Shown: piece after piece, positions 1 through 6,691 of the stretch
How the letters are laid out: each line of letters begins with the position of its first letter
Numbering within the stretch: the stretch's first letter is position 1
DNA from: a virus
Length of the DNA stretch: 20,977 nt
Virus record (IMG/VR): IMGVR_UViG_3300035670_001421
Coordinates: 1-20,977 of that record
Reading direction: 5' to 3' (one strand)
Program-made: the position numbers and the translations under genes
The notes under the pieces: generated by a model
Database searches by the model: none
The model's input: the letters and a program-made list of their open reading frames with translations, nothing else
What the model was told of the DNA's origin: nothing

Positions 1-1744
1 AGATGCCCGTCCCGCCGGCGCCGCTGCCGCTCTGGCCCACGGTGCCGAACATCGCTTCGGCCAGCTTTGCGGCCAGCGCCTCGGCCACCATGCGGTTGAG
101 CATCTGCTGGAACCCGTCCGCGATGTTCTTGAAGTTGCCATTCATGGCGTCGACCAGCGTATTGCCGAGCTCGTCCTGGATGTTCTTGCGGGCGCGCTCT
201 GCGAACTTGCTCACCTCGTCGCCGGTGTCCTTGGCGGCCTTGCTGGCTTCGTCGAAGGCGTCCTGCGCCTGCACGGTGGCGCGGAAGTACGTGTCCCAGC
301 TGATGGCGCCGGCCTGCAACAAATCGTTCAGCCGCGCAATCTCGCGCGAAAGTTCCTCGGCCGGCGTGCGGGTGGACTCGTAGACGCTGATGCCGTCGCG
401 CAGGATGTCCTGCCGCTGGCGCTCGGCCTCGGCGGTGCGCTGCATGGACTCGGCCAGCGTTGCGTTGGCGTTGATCTGGTCGATGATGTCGCGCGCCAGC
501 TGCGGGTTGAGTCCCTGCTGGACGGCCTGGGCAATCTTCAGGATCTCCTTCACGCGGTCGGATGCGCCGAAGGTGGCGCCTTCGAACTGCAGATCCGCAA
601 AGGTCTTGAGGTACTGCTCTTGCAGCTTCTCCAGCTCGGACTTGATGGCCTTGCCGGCGCTGCGCGCTTTGTCGGCCGCGGCCACCAGCGGCGCAGCGAT
701 CTGGCCGCCAAGCTGCGGCGCCTTGGTTGCGATGGCGCCGGCTGTGGAATTCCAGATCGTGCCCACCGTGTTGACGGTCGACACGACGTTGCTGCCGAAA
801 TCGAGAACTGTGTTTTTGGCAATGTCCCACGCTTCAGTGAAGCGGCCGGAGAGCGCCGTAACGATGGTGGCTATGACGCCGCCCATGTAGGTTCCCAACG
901 TGTTGAACACGCCCACCAGAACGGCCGCGCCGCTGACCAGCAGTTTGACGCCTGTAGCCGCGATCTCCGCAGCGCGGCCGAAAGCATCGGCATTCTTGGC
1001 GCCGTCGAACAGCTGCGAAGTCATCGCGCTGAGCATCGGCAGCAGCCGCTCTGCAATCTGCCGGCCCAGCCCTTCCTTGGCCTTGCTCAGCCGTGTCAGG
1101 TTGTCGTTGAAGGCCTCTGCCGCTTGGCCGGCGCTGGTGCTCAGCGTGATGCCCAGCATGTCCGCTTCGCGCGCCAGGTCAGCCAGGCCGGCGCGCCCCT
1201 GGTTCAGGAACGGGATCATCTTGGCGCCGCTCTTGCCGAACAGCTCCTGCGCCAGCGCGGTCTTGGCCGCGCCGTCCGCGTAGCTGGCGAACTTGTCGGC
1301 CACGTCGCCCAGCAGCTGCTCGGTGCTCTTGAGCGCTCCGTCCGCGTTCTTCACGCTCACGCCCATGGCGTCGAAAACCTCGCCGGCTTCCTTGCCGCCG
1401 CTGGCAGCGTCCGCCGCCTGGCGCGCGAGCCGGCCCAGCGACGAGCCCAGTTCGTCCTGGCTCTGGCCCGCCAGGTCGGCGGCGTAGGCCAGCTGCGACA
1501 TGGCCTCGGTGCTTACGCCCAGGCTTTGCGCCATCTTGCTGGTGGCGTCGGCGGCGTCAATGCTCTGGCGCACCAGCGCGCTCATGGCCACCAGGCCGGT
1601 GCCGATGCTGGCGCCGATGGCCGCGCCGATCTTGCCGGCCTCGGCCGTCAGCCGCGCCATCTGCCGCGCGGCCTTGCCCACGTCGCCGGTGAACTTGGCC
1701 GTGTCCATGGCCAGGCTCACGACCAGGCTGCCTAGTGCTGCCAT
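1..1744 (-). CDS. Phage tail tape measure protein (3' part outside window)
   Basis: Sets tail length and sits in the lumen of the tail tube; in many siphophages it also takes part in DNA delivery. I translated the minus strand from the ATG at 1744 and followed an open frame to the window edge, giving 581 residues with the C-terminus missing. Typical tape-measure features are visible: an Ala/Gly-rich start, a hydrophobic stretch at about residues 38-60, then the familiar pattern SLGVSTEAMSQLAYAA at about 75-90, and a second long hydrophobic region at about 262-300. The rest is helical, Ala/Gln/Glu-rich sequence. The ATG lies one base after the stop of the frameshifted chaperone (TGA-C-ATG), the usual chaperone to tape-measure order. 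Family assignment rests on sequence character and position; no protein alignment was run. Confidence 0.93.
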   Translation of the reverse strand, partial: MAALGSLVVSLAMDTAKFTGDVGKAARQMARLTAEAGKIGAAIGASIGTGLVAMSALVRQSIDAADATSKMAQSLGVSTEAMSQLAYAADLAGQSQDELGSSLGRLARQAADAASGGKEAGEVFDAMGVSVKNADGALKSTEQLLGDVADKFASYADGAAKTALAQELFGKSGAKMIPFLNQGRAGLADLAREADMLGITLSTSAGQAAEAFNDNLTRLSKAKEGLGRQIAERLLPMLSAMTSQLFDGAKNADAFGRAAEIAATGVKLLVSGAAVLVGVFNTLGTYMGGVIATIVTALSGRFTEAWDIAKNTVLDFGSNVVSTVNTVGTIWNSTAGAIATKAPQLGGQIAAPLVAAADKARSAGKAIKSELEKLQEQYLKTFADLQFEGATFGASDRVKEILKIAQAVQQGLNPQLARDIIDQINANATLAESMQRTAEAERQRQDILRDGISVYESTRTPAEELSREIARLNDLLQAGAISWDTYFRATVQAQDAFDEASKAAKDTGDEVSKFAERARKNIQDELGNTLVDAMNGNFKNIADGFQQMLNRMVAEALAAKLAEAMFGTVGQSGSGAGGTGI

Positions 1745-1745
1745 G

Positions 1746-2308
1746 TCAGGGTGCCTTTCGTTTGCGGGCCATGCCGTCCAGCAGCGCGCGGGCTTCGGCC
1801 ATGGTCTGCTTGGGTGGTTCGGGGCGCGCGCGCAGGTCGTACAGCGCCATCAGCTCGGTCAGTTCCGGCGAGGTGAAGCGGCGCAGCAGTTCGCCCACGG
1901 GCATCTGGTAGCGGTCGGCCAGCTCGACGTAGAAGCGGCGCGCGGGGCGCCGGATCAGTTTCCCCGGGCTTCCTCCAGCGCGCTGTCGGTCAGGCCGTTG
2001 AGCCGCATGGCCACGCGGGCGCAGCGCTCCAGTGCGGCGGCGCTCTTGGCGCCCAGCGCCTCGGCGTCGGCGTCCTGGAACACGCGGGCGCCATGCTCGT
2101 CCACGGCGCAGAACACCACCAGGCGCGCGCGCACGTTGGCGATGTTCACGCCACCGCGGCCGCCGGCCACCAGGGACTGCTCCCAGGCGTCGCGCTGGGC
2201 GCCGGTCATGGTGCCGATCATCACCGAGCCGCCCCATTCGGGGACGTGCACTTCCTCGCGCTTCAGGTCTTCGGCGGCGAGGATCCAATCCCGCGAGAGC
2301 AGCGCCAT
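1746..2308 (-). CDS. Tail assembly chaperone GT fusion, made by -1 frameshift
   Basis: Predicted long form of the tail chaperone, analogous to lambda gpGT, which bridges tail tube subunits and the tape measure during assembly and is not kept in the virion. It shares its first 117 residues with the short form, then shifts to the -1 frame at the GGGAAAC heptamer at 1958-1964. That frame stays open for 70 more residues to a TGA at 1746-1748, giving about 187 residues. The added domain begins LIRRPARRFYVELADRYQMP and contains a PELTELMALYDL segment, much like the T domains of other siphophages (ELARRL...EFTEWMAYYRLEP pattern). It has no convincing start of its own. The tape measure gene begins one base later. 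The frameshift itself is inferred from sequence; its efficiency is unknown. Confidence 0.87.
1936..1952 (-). promoter_or_regulatory. Possible frameshift-stimulating hairpin
   Basis: Beginning five bases after the slippery heptamer, the minus strand reads CGGCGC-CCCGC-GCGCCG, a perfect 6-bp all-GC stem with a 5-base loop. The distance fits the usual position of structures that stimulate -1 frameshifting. The surrounding DNA is GC-rich, so a chance hairpin is possible. Confidence 0.5.
1955..2308 (-). CDS. Tail assembly chaperone, short form (lambda gpG-like)
   Basis: Short product of the chaperone gene, 117 residues, terminating at the TGA immediately after the slippery heptamer. In siphophages the short and long forms act together to coat the tape measure and recruit tail tube protein. 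The start chosen is the ATG at 2306-2308, beginning MALLSRDWILAAEDL, one base after the tail tube stop codon (TGA-C-ATG). An in-frame ATG at 2323 lies inside the tail tube gene and is less likely. The protein has no recognisable enzymatic motif. Its identity comes from its place between tail tube and tape measure, its size, and the frameshift signal at its end. Confidence 0.88.
   Translation of the reverse strand: MALLSRDWILAAEDLKREEVHVPEWGGSVMIGTMTGAQRDAWEQSLVAGGRGGVNIANVRARLVVFCAVDEHGARVFQDADAEALGAKSAAALERCARVAMRLNGLTDSALEEARGN
1958..1964 (-). other. -1 ribosomal slippery heptamer GGGAAAC
   Basis: On the minus strand the codons read CGG GGA AAC TGA, so the heptamer G GGA AAC fits the canonical X XXY YYZ pattern in the zero frame, one base different from the lambda G/GT site GGGAAAG. 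The zero-frame stop TGA follows directly. After a -1 slip, translation continues CTG ATC CGG into the T domain. Confidence 0.88.
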
Positions 2309-2309
2309 G

Positions 2310-2732
2310 TCAGATCTTGGCAACCGGGCCGCTGATCTCGATGGTGACGCTGGACTCGATCACCGCGTCCACGCCGGCGCTGATGGGCACGCTCAGCACG
2401 AAGCCGCTGAAGCGGTATTCCGTGGCCGGCGTGTCGGTCAGCACCAGGCGGAAGTCGCGGATGGCGCGGTCGGTCTTGGCGGCTACCAGCTCGGCGTGCG
2501 CGCTGTCGCTGGGCCGGAACATGATGGTGAAGGTGCACTGGCCTTCGTCCTGCAGGCCCATGCGCTTTTCCTTGGCCGTGCTGGACAGGTCGGACACGTC
2601 GATGACGGTGGCCGAGCCGGTGCGCACGTTCAGATCCTTCACGTCCGGGATCTGCGTCCACGTGGTGGGCGACACGTCGCCCAGGTCGATGTAGAGCGCC
2701 AGGCCCTGGCTCTCGAGTGCGTTGCTGCTCAT
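2310..2732 (-). CDS. Major tail (tube) protein
   Basis: A 140-residue protein expected to form the stacked rings of the siphophage tail tube. It has the mixed beta character of tail tube proteins, for example SATVIDVSDLSSTAKEKRMG and a C-terminal beta-rich segment ending in EISGPVAKI. It sits between the tail completion gene and the chaperone gene, the standard place. Translation is likely strong: the minus strand carries GAGAGGA shortly before the ATG at 2732. A hairpin with a T-run lies just upstream, so this gene may be expressed separately from the genes before it, as suits a high-copy structural protein. The family name is from position and sequence feel, not from a search. Confidence 0.85.
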   Translation of the reverse strand: MSSNALESQGLALYIDLGDVSPTTWTQIPDVKDLNVRTGSATVIDVSDLSSTAKEKRMGLQDEGQCTFTIMFRPSDSAHAELVAAKTDRAIRDFRLVLTDTPATEYRFSGFVLSVPISAGVDAVIESSVTIEISGPVAKI

Positions 2733-2750
2733 GATGTCCTCTCAGGAAGC

Positions 2751-2772
2751 AAAAGGCCCGCACCAGCGGGCC
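2751..2772 (-). terminator. Rho-independent terminator or attenuator before tail tube gene
   Basis: The minus strand reads GGCCCGC-TGGT-GCGGGCC-TTTT: a perfect 7-bp GC stem with a 4-base loop and four T residues. It lies in the 66-base gap between the DUF3168 stop (2799) and the tail tube start (2732), which is the longest or nearly the longest gap in the operon. The T-run is short, so partial termination or 3'-end protection is as likely as full termination. Confidence 0.65.
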
Positions 2773-2798
2773 AGGGGTGGGGAAGGCGGGGGCACACG

Positions 2799-3155
2799 CT
2801 AGAACTTCTCCCAGGCGGTGAAGTCCATCGTGTGCCGGTAGGTCTTGGTGTCGAATTCGTAGTCGTCCTGCTCGCTCTGCATCAGGGCGCGCAGCTCGGT
2901 CTGCAGCAAGCCGCGCACCTGGCGCGCAAGCGTCAGCGCGCCCAGCTTGGTGGTGGCGTAGCAGTCCAGTTGTATGGTCACCAGGTCCAGCAATGCGTGC
3001 CCGCCCAGCGCGTTCTGCGGCTGCGTTGCCACGCGGCTGTAGACCACCAGCGGCAGCGCGGCGCCTTGCTGTGCCACGTCCGGGTAGACCCGGTTGCCGG
3101 CGTCGGTGGACGGGCTGCCGGTCAGCGCGGCGTAGAGATCCTGCTCAAGCGGCAC
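2799..3155 (-). CDS. Tail completion / terminator protein, DUF3168 family
   Basis: A 118-residue protein resembling DUF3168 tail completion proteins (gp17-like), which cap the end of the tail tube and join it to the head. Recognisable features are the start LEQDLYAALTGS, the NRVYPDVAQQGAALPLVVYSRV stretch in two pieces around residues 21-42, the LVTIQLDCYA strand, and the C-terminal DYEFDTKTYRHTMDFTAWEKF tail near residues 98-118. The start codon is GTG at 3153-3155, overlapping the end of the gp10-like gene by 11 bases. Order after gp10 and before the tail tube fits the HK97-type tail module. Confidence 0.85.
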   Translation of the reverse strand: MPLEQDLYAALTGSPSTDAGNRVYPDVAQQGAALPLVVYSRVATQPQNALGGHALLDLVTIQLDCYATTKLGALTLARQVRGLLQTELRALMQSEQDDYEFDTKTYRHTMDFTAWEKF

Positions 3156-3711
3156 GGCGCACCTGCTGTTCGATCTTCTTGGCCGCGCGCTGCAGGCCGG
3201 CGGCCATGCGCTGGCGCATCACGCGCAGCTGCGCGTCCTTGGTGGCGGCGAAAGCCGGCCGCAGAAACGGCGTGGCCTTGCGGTTGCGCGTGCCGAACTC
3301 CACCCACCACCAGTAGTACGGGTCGTCCGGGTTGTCGCGGCCGGCCTTGCCGGTCTGCTGCTTGAACTTGACGCGCTGGCGCTTCTTCAGCGGCTTGACT
3401 CTGACGATGACCTCCCACAGCCCGGCCTGGCCTTTGTTGATCTTGCTGCGGCTGACGCGGATGGCGCGCTTGAGCGTGCCCTGCTTGCGCCGGCCGGCCA
3501 GCACGGCGGGGTCGCTGCCGGAGATCTGCGGCGCGTTGGCGATGGCCTGCTTGCGCACCACCGACGCGGCACCACCCAGTGCGGCATAGATGGCGTTCCT
3601 GCCCAGCTCGAAGGGCAGCGCGCTGAGTCCCTGCAGCAGCTCGCGCAGGCCCGCGATGTGCACCGTGCTGTCGGTGGCCGCGCTGCGGCCCATCACGCGA
3701 CCAATGATCAT
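3145..3711 (-). CDS. HK97 gp10-like head-tail / tail completion protein
   Basis: A 188-residue basic protein of the HK97 gp10-like type, thought to act at the head-tail interface during tail joining. It begins with a helical segment around GLRELLQGLSALP (about residues 21-33), followed by a basic middle. The hallmark is the YYWWWVEFGTRNRKATPFLRPAF region in two pieces at about residues 132-154, matching the 'EFGT...P.PFlrPA' signature of this family. The helical C-terminus ends KKIEQQVRRAA. The gene starts with an ATGA overlap on the preceding head closure gene, so translation is probably coupled. Its C-terminal codons overlap the DUF3168 gene. Confidence 0.87.
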   Translation of the reverse strand: MIIGRVMGRSAATDSTVHIAGLRELLQGLSALPFELGRNAIYAALGGAASVVRKQAIANAPQISGSDPAVLAGRRKQGTLKRAIRVSRSKINKGQAGLWEVIVRVKPLKKRQRVKFKQQTGKAGRDNPDDPYYWWWVEFGTRNRKATPFLRPAFAATKDAQLRVMRQRMAAGLQRAAKKIEQQVRRAA

Positions 3712-4049
3712 GTCGGCAGATCCCCCGGCAGCTTGGCCACGATGCGCAGCCGGCGGCGGCGGCCCATCTCGGCCAGGTACTGGATGTCGTAGGCCTGGCC
3801 GTCGTGCACCACGCGGTCGGTCTGCGCCACGTCGTTGCGCCAGCGGATGCGGAATTCGATGTCGGCGGTGGGCTGCATCTGCTGAGACAAGAACGCTTCC
3901 CGCCCGCGCGTGTGGATCACCTCGGCGTTGACGCGCGCGCGCAGCGTGTAGGTGACGGCCTCGCCGCCCATCGCGTCGCGCACGGACACGCGCCGCTCGA
4001 TGCGGACGAGGCGGTCCAGGCCTTGCGCGTCGGTGCGGTCGCCGATCAT
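3708..4049 (-). CDS. Head closure / head-tail joining protein
   Basis: A 113-residue protein of the phage head-tail joining type (SPP1 gp16/HK97 gp7-like), which closes the portal-connector channel. It begins MIGDRTDAQGLDRLVRIERR and contains the common pattern VNAEVIHTRGREAFLSQQM, then a strand-rich end with EFRIRWRNDV and AYDIQYLAEMGRRRRLRIVA. The start at 4047-4049 overlaps the connector stop codon as ATGA. A longer upstream frame exists but it lies inside the connector gene and lacks support. Position between connector and gp10-like protein agrees with the function. Confidence 0.86.
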   Translation of the reverse strand: MIGDRTDAQGLDRLVRIERRVSVRDAMGGEAVTYTLRARVNAEVIHTRGREAFLSQQMQPTADIEFRIRWRNDVAQTDRVVHDGQAYDIQYLAEMGRRRRLRIVAKLPGDLPT

Positions 4050-4717
4050 GTGGCCAGCTGCACGCGGTAGGGTTGCAGGATCGCCTCGCGCATGCGCTCC
4101 ATGCGCTCGAGGTCGGCCGGGGTGACGCTGTCGTAGAGCATCTGCACGCCGATCAGGATGGCGTCCTTCAGGCCTTGCGGCACGTTGGCGGCGTAGTCTT
4201 CCTGCGTCTCGGGCGGCGAGCCATCGGCTTCGTAGCCTGCGCGGTAGGTCACGCGCAGCGCGTCCGGCCGGGTGTAGACGGTAGGCACCGCGAAGCTGGC
4301 GACGAAGCGCAGCTCCGGCACCAGATCGTCGGTAGTGTAGTAGCTGTCGGCGCTGACGGTCTGCAGCGCGTTGTCGGCGTCGTAGTACGCCACGCTGTCC
4401 ACCGCCACCAGCGGCGGGCGGTGCAGCGGGATGCGCACCGTGCCGGCGGCCGGCGGCACGCACCAGGCGTAGTTCCGGCTCGGCTGGTCGTTGTCCGGCA
4501 CCGCGAAGCCGCTGGCCGACAGGCGCAGCGTCTGCAGCACCAGCGCGCGCCGCGTGGCTTGCTCCACGTAGGCGCGCGCGGTGGCGATCTGCCGCTGCAG
4601 CATGGCGTCGTCGTCGTGCGTGGCGGGCGAGCCCTCGGGATCCAGGCGCAGGTGCGCGTAGACCTCGGCCAGCGTGACGGGCTCGAAAGGCGGCGGGGTG
4701 ACGACGGTGATGTTCAT
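4046..4717 (-). CDS. Head-tail connector protein, gp6 / phiE125 gp8-like
   Basis: A 223-residue protein of the HK97 gp6-like connector group, which forms a ring under the portal. The N-terminus has the recognisable pattern PFEPVTLAEVYAHLRLD, followed by a helix with ATARAYVEQATRRALV that is typical of the family. The C-terminal half has a predicted beta part around VAVDSVAYYDADNALQTV, then the helix NVPQGLKDAILIGVQMLYD. The start at 4715-4717 overlaps the GT8-like gene stop as ATGA; a longer frame to 4867 is inside that gene. This gene marks the return to the standard head-tail module after the fibre and glycan cassette. Confidence 0.87.
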   Translation of the reverse strand: MNITVVTPPPFEPVTLAEVYAHLRLDPEGSPATHDDDAMLQRQIATARAYVEQATRRALVLQTLRLSASGFAVPDNDQPSRNYAWCVPPAAGTVRIPLHRPPLVAVDSVAYYDADNALQTVSADSYYTTDDLVPELRFVASFAVPTVYTRPDALRVTYRAGYEADGSPPETQEDYAANVPQGLKDAILIGVQMLYDSVTPADLERMERMREAILQPYRVQLAT

Positions 4718-5385
4718 GGCACGGCGTGGAGCATTTCGTTGTAGGCCTCGTGCCAGCGGTCTGCGCCGGGCGCGTTGCGGTAGGCGGAGAACGCCGGGAT
4801 GCCGGCGGTCCAGTGCATGATCAGCGCGTCCTCCACGGGCTGGCCTTCGTCCACCAAGCGGTTCCACTGCGGCGGCAGAAAACCGATGTCATCTCCCGGC
4901 AGAAAGTTGAACTGCAGCAGGTCGATCATCCACTGGGTGGCCACGTTCTGCGGCGTGGCCCAGCGCCACAGCCGGTGCTCGCAGTTGATCAGCATCAGGC
5001 TTGCCCAGTTCTTGCGCGTGTAGTCCTCGTTGGGCGCCTGCATGGACGTGCCGGCGTACTTGATAGGGTGCCGCGTCTTGTAGTCGTGCCCCACCAACTG
5101 CACCGCGTAGCGCGGGTTGAACATCGCGTCCAGCAGCGCCACGTCGGCCAGGCACAGCATGTCGGCCGCGTCCGCAAAGATGGCATGCCCGCGGAAGCCC
5201 ATCAACGCCGGCACCAGGAACCGGCTCACCGTGAATCGGTTGGTGCCTTCGCGCATGCCGTGCGCGTGCAGCGGCGTCAGCGACACCGGCCGCGTGGCGC
5301 GCGCCAGCACGCTGTGGGCGAAGACGTGCCAGCCCAGCGCCTCGCGCTCGTCGTAGCCGCAGAACAGCTGAATGGGCTCGCTCAT
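4714..5385 (-). CDS. GT8-like glycosyltransferase (GT-A fold)
   Basis: A 223-residue putative glycosyltransferase that would transfer a sugar from a nucleotide-sugar donor. The start IQLFCGYDEREALGWHVFAH (two pieces, about residues 5-24) and RATRPVSLTPL resemble a family of small phage and bacterial enzymes with the pattern 'vGYDpREa.ayhV.sHSi'. The segment FADAADMLCLADV at about residues 70-82 is in the place of the metal-binding DxD motif, here written DAAD, so the exact metal ligands are uncertain. Further motifs are NWASLMLINCEH and MHWTAGIPAF, the latter like the C-terminal donor-site histidine region of GT8 enzymes. It overlaps the methyltransferase stop and the connector start as ATGA on both sides. 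Donor and acceptor are unknown. Confidence 0.68.
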   Translation of the reverse strand: MSEPIQLFCGYDEREALGWHVFAHSVLARATRPVSLTPLHAHGMREGTNRFTVSRFLVPALMGFRGHAIFADAADMLCLADVALLDAMFNPRYAVQLVGHDYKTRHPIKYAGTSMQAPNEDYTRKNWASLMLINCEHRLWRWATPQNVATQWMIDLLQFNFLPGDDIGFLPPQWNRLVDEGQPVEDALIMHWTAGIPAFSAYRNAPGADRWHEAYNEMLHAVP

Positions 5386-5903
5386 GCTGCCGCCTTGGCC
5401 TGCTTGATGGCCTGCAGCCGAAAGTCCCGATGCTCGCGCCCGGCGGGGTGGTACTGCGTCGGCCGCTCCTTCAGGTCACCGAAGCCGGCTGCCTGCACCA
5501 CCGGCGCCAGCGTGGCGAAGGTCCAGCCCCATTTGTGCGCCATAAACGGATCCAGGCCACGCGGGTCGCCGTACAGGCCCCACATGCCCAGCTGGTCGGG
5601 ATCCTTGCCGCCGACCATCTTGCCGCTGATGACGTTCTGGCAGCACTTGATGAGGTCCGGCAGTTCCAGCACCAGCCGACCGCGCGGCTCGAGCAGGCGC
5701 CACCATTCGGCCAGCGCCACGGGCACCTCCCACGGGTGCATGTGCTCGATGAGGTGGATGGCCATGATCTCGTGCACGGTGCCGTCGGCCAGCGGGATCT
5801 GGTGGCACGGCGCCACGATGTCGGCCGCCGGGCGCGGCACCACGTCCACCCCTTTGTAGCCTGGGATGCGGCGGCCGCCGCACCCGATGTTGAGCATGAT
5901 CAT
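5382..5903 (-). CDS. Class I SAM-dependent methyltransferase
   Basis: A 173-residue predicted methyltransferase. Motif I is clear: LNIGCGGRRIPGYKGVDVV at residues 4-22, with the glycine loop followed by the acidic residue (D20) that usually contacts the SAM ribose. Residues 38-54 (PLADGTVHEIMAIHLIEHM in part) match the post-motif region of Methyltransf_11-type enzymes, and RGRLVLELPDL is the next strand. The methyl acceptor cannot be told from sequence. Being placed among glycosyltransferase candidates suggests a sugar hydroxyl, with small molecules or protein as alternatives. The start is ATG at 5901-5903, overlapping the upstream stop as ATGA; the much longer frame upstream lies inside another gene. 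Confidence 0.78.
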   Translation of the reverse strand: MIMLNIGCGGRRIPGYKGVDVVPRPAADIVAPCHQIPLADGTVHEIMAIHLIEHMHPWEVPVALAEWWRLLEPRGRLVLELPDLIKCCQNVISGKMVGGKDPDQLGMWGLYGDPRGLDPFMAHKWGWTFATLAPVVQAAGFGDLKERPTQYHPAGREHRDFRLQAIKQAKAAA

Positions 5904-6691
5904 TGTTGCAGCAGGTTCTGAATCATCAGCCAGGCGCCTGTGGCCTGGCCTGGGTGCCAGTTGAACCAGCTCAGACGCGCCAGAAACTCGGCGCGCTGCT
6001 GGGGCGTGGGCGTGGACGTGGCGCCGTACAGCGCGTGGGCGGCGCCGTCCTCGCACACCACCGGGATGCCGGCGATGCAGGCGTCGATGGCCACGTTGCT
6101 GTGCCGCGCCACCACCAGACTGCATCCGCGCAGCACCTGGTCGATGGGCGGGCCCGCCACCATCTCGGCACCCGGCAGCGGCGTGCGGTCCTTGCCCTTG
6201 GGGCGCCACAGGATGCGCCGGCCCGGGTAGCGCTGGCGCACCTGCTGCAGCGCGCGGCGCTCCCACTGCATGTGCGCCAGGCCGTACAAGCGGCAGCTCT
6301 TGGGACCGATGCCGACAATCAGCACCGGCCCGGTGGGGTCGGCGTCCTCGCGCAGCGCGGGCACTTCGCGCGGCCAGCCCGGGGCGGCGTGCACCTGGTG
6401 GGCGGTGGGGTGCAGGGTGTCGACGGCCAGCCGCATGTGGTCGTCGCGCTGCCAGTAGCCCAGATCCCACATGGCCACGTGGCCGCCGGCGCGCAGGTGC
6501 TGCTGCGCCACGTAATGCCGGGCCGGCAGGCCCACGCCGTACATCATCAGCAGCCTGCGGCGGCCGGTGTAGGTGGGCGTGGCGTGCGCGTAGCCGTCCG
6601 CCACGCTGAGCATGGCCTCGAGCATGCGTTTGCCACGGCGCGCCATCGGCGCATCGGTCAGCACGTCGCAGCCTGGTTCGAGGTTTCGCAT
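5900..6691 (-). CDS. Putative GT-B-like glycosyltransferase (263 aa)
   Basis: A 263-residue protein that resembles the C-terminal half of GT-B enzymes acting on surface polysaccharides. Visible features are the strand GPVLIVGIGP at about residues 121-130, a basic WRPKGKD at 162-168, and the block from PIDQVL to CSLVVARHSNVAIDACIAG at about 182-208 followed by IPVVCE. This 'S.vaiDa..aGiPvv' pattern is typical of nucleotide-sugar binding sites in capsule-type glycosyltransferases. The same pattern occurs in the 253-residue protein two genes upstream, so the two may be distant paralogues. The start at 6691 overlaps the upstream gene by 34 bases; an internal ATG at 6646 is an alternative. No catalytic residue can be named with certainty. 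Confidence 0.6.
   Translation of the reverse strand: MRNLEPGCDVLTDAPMARRGKRMLEAMLSVADGYAHATPTYTGRRRLLMMYGVGLPARHYVAQQHLRAGGHVAMWDLGYWQRDDHMRLAVDTLHPTAHQVHAAPGWPREVPALREDADPTGPVLIVGIGPKSCRLYGLAHMQWERRALQQVRQRYPGRRILWRPKGKDRTPLPGAEMVAGPPIDQVLRGCSLVVARHSNVAIDACIAGIPVVCEDGAAHALYGATSTPTPQQRAEFLARLSWFNWHPGQATGAWLMIQNLLQQ

Noticed and set aside
1746-1957. Separate gene for the T domain, or a sequencing error splitting one gene
   Set aside because: No start codon with a ribosome site is seen for a free T domain, and the precise slippery heptamer and hairpin favour programmed frameshifting over an error.
620-3365. Long open frames on the plus strand opposite tape measure and tail genes
   Set aside because: They mirror the codon structure of GC-rich minus-strand genes, have Arg/Ala/His-rich, family-less translations and contradict the well-supported genes.
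5382-6470. Longer 362-codon version of the methyltransferase
   Set aside because: The extra 189 codons overlap the 263-residue gene in another frame; motif I right after ATG 5903 and the ATGA overlap fix the start.
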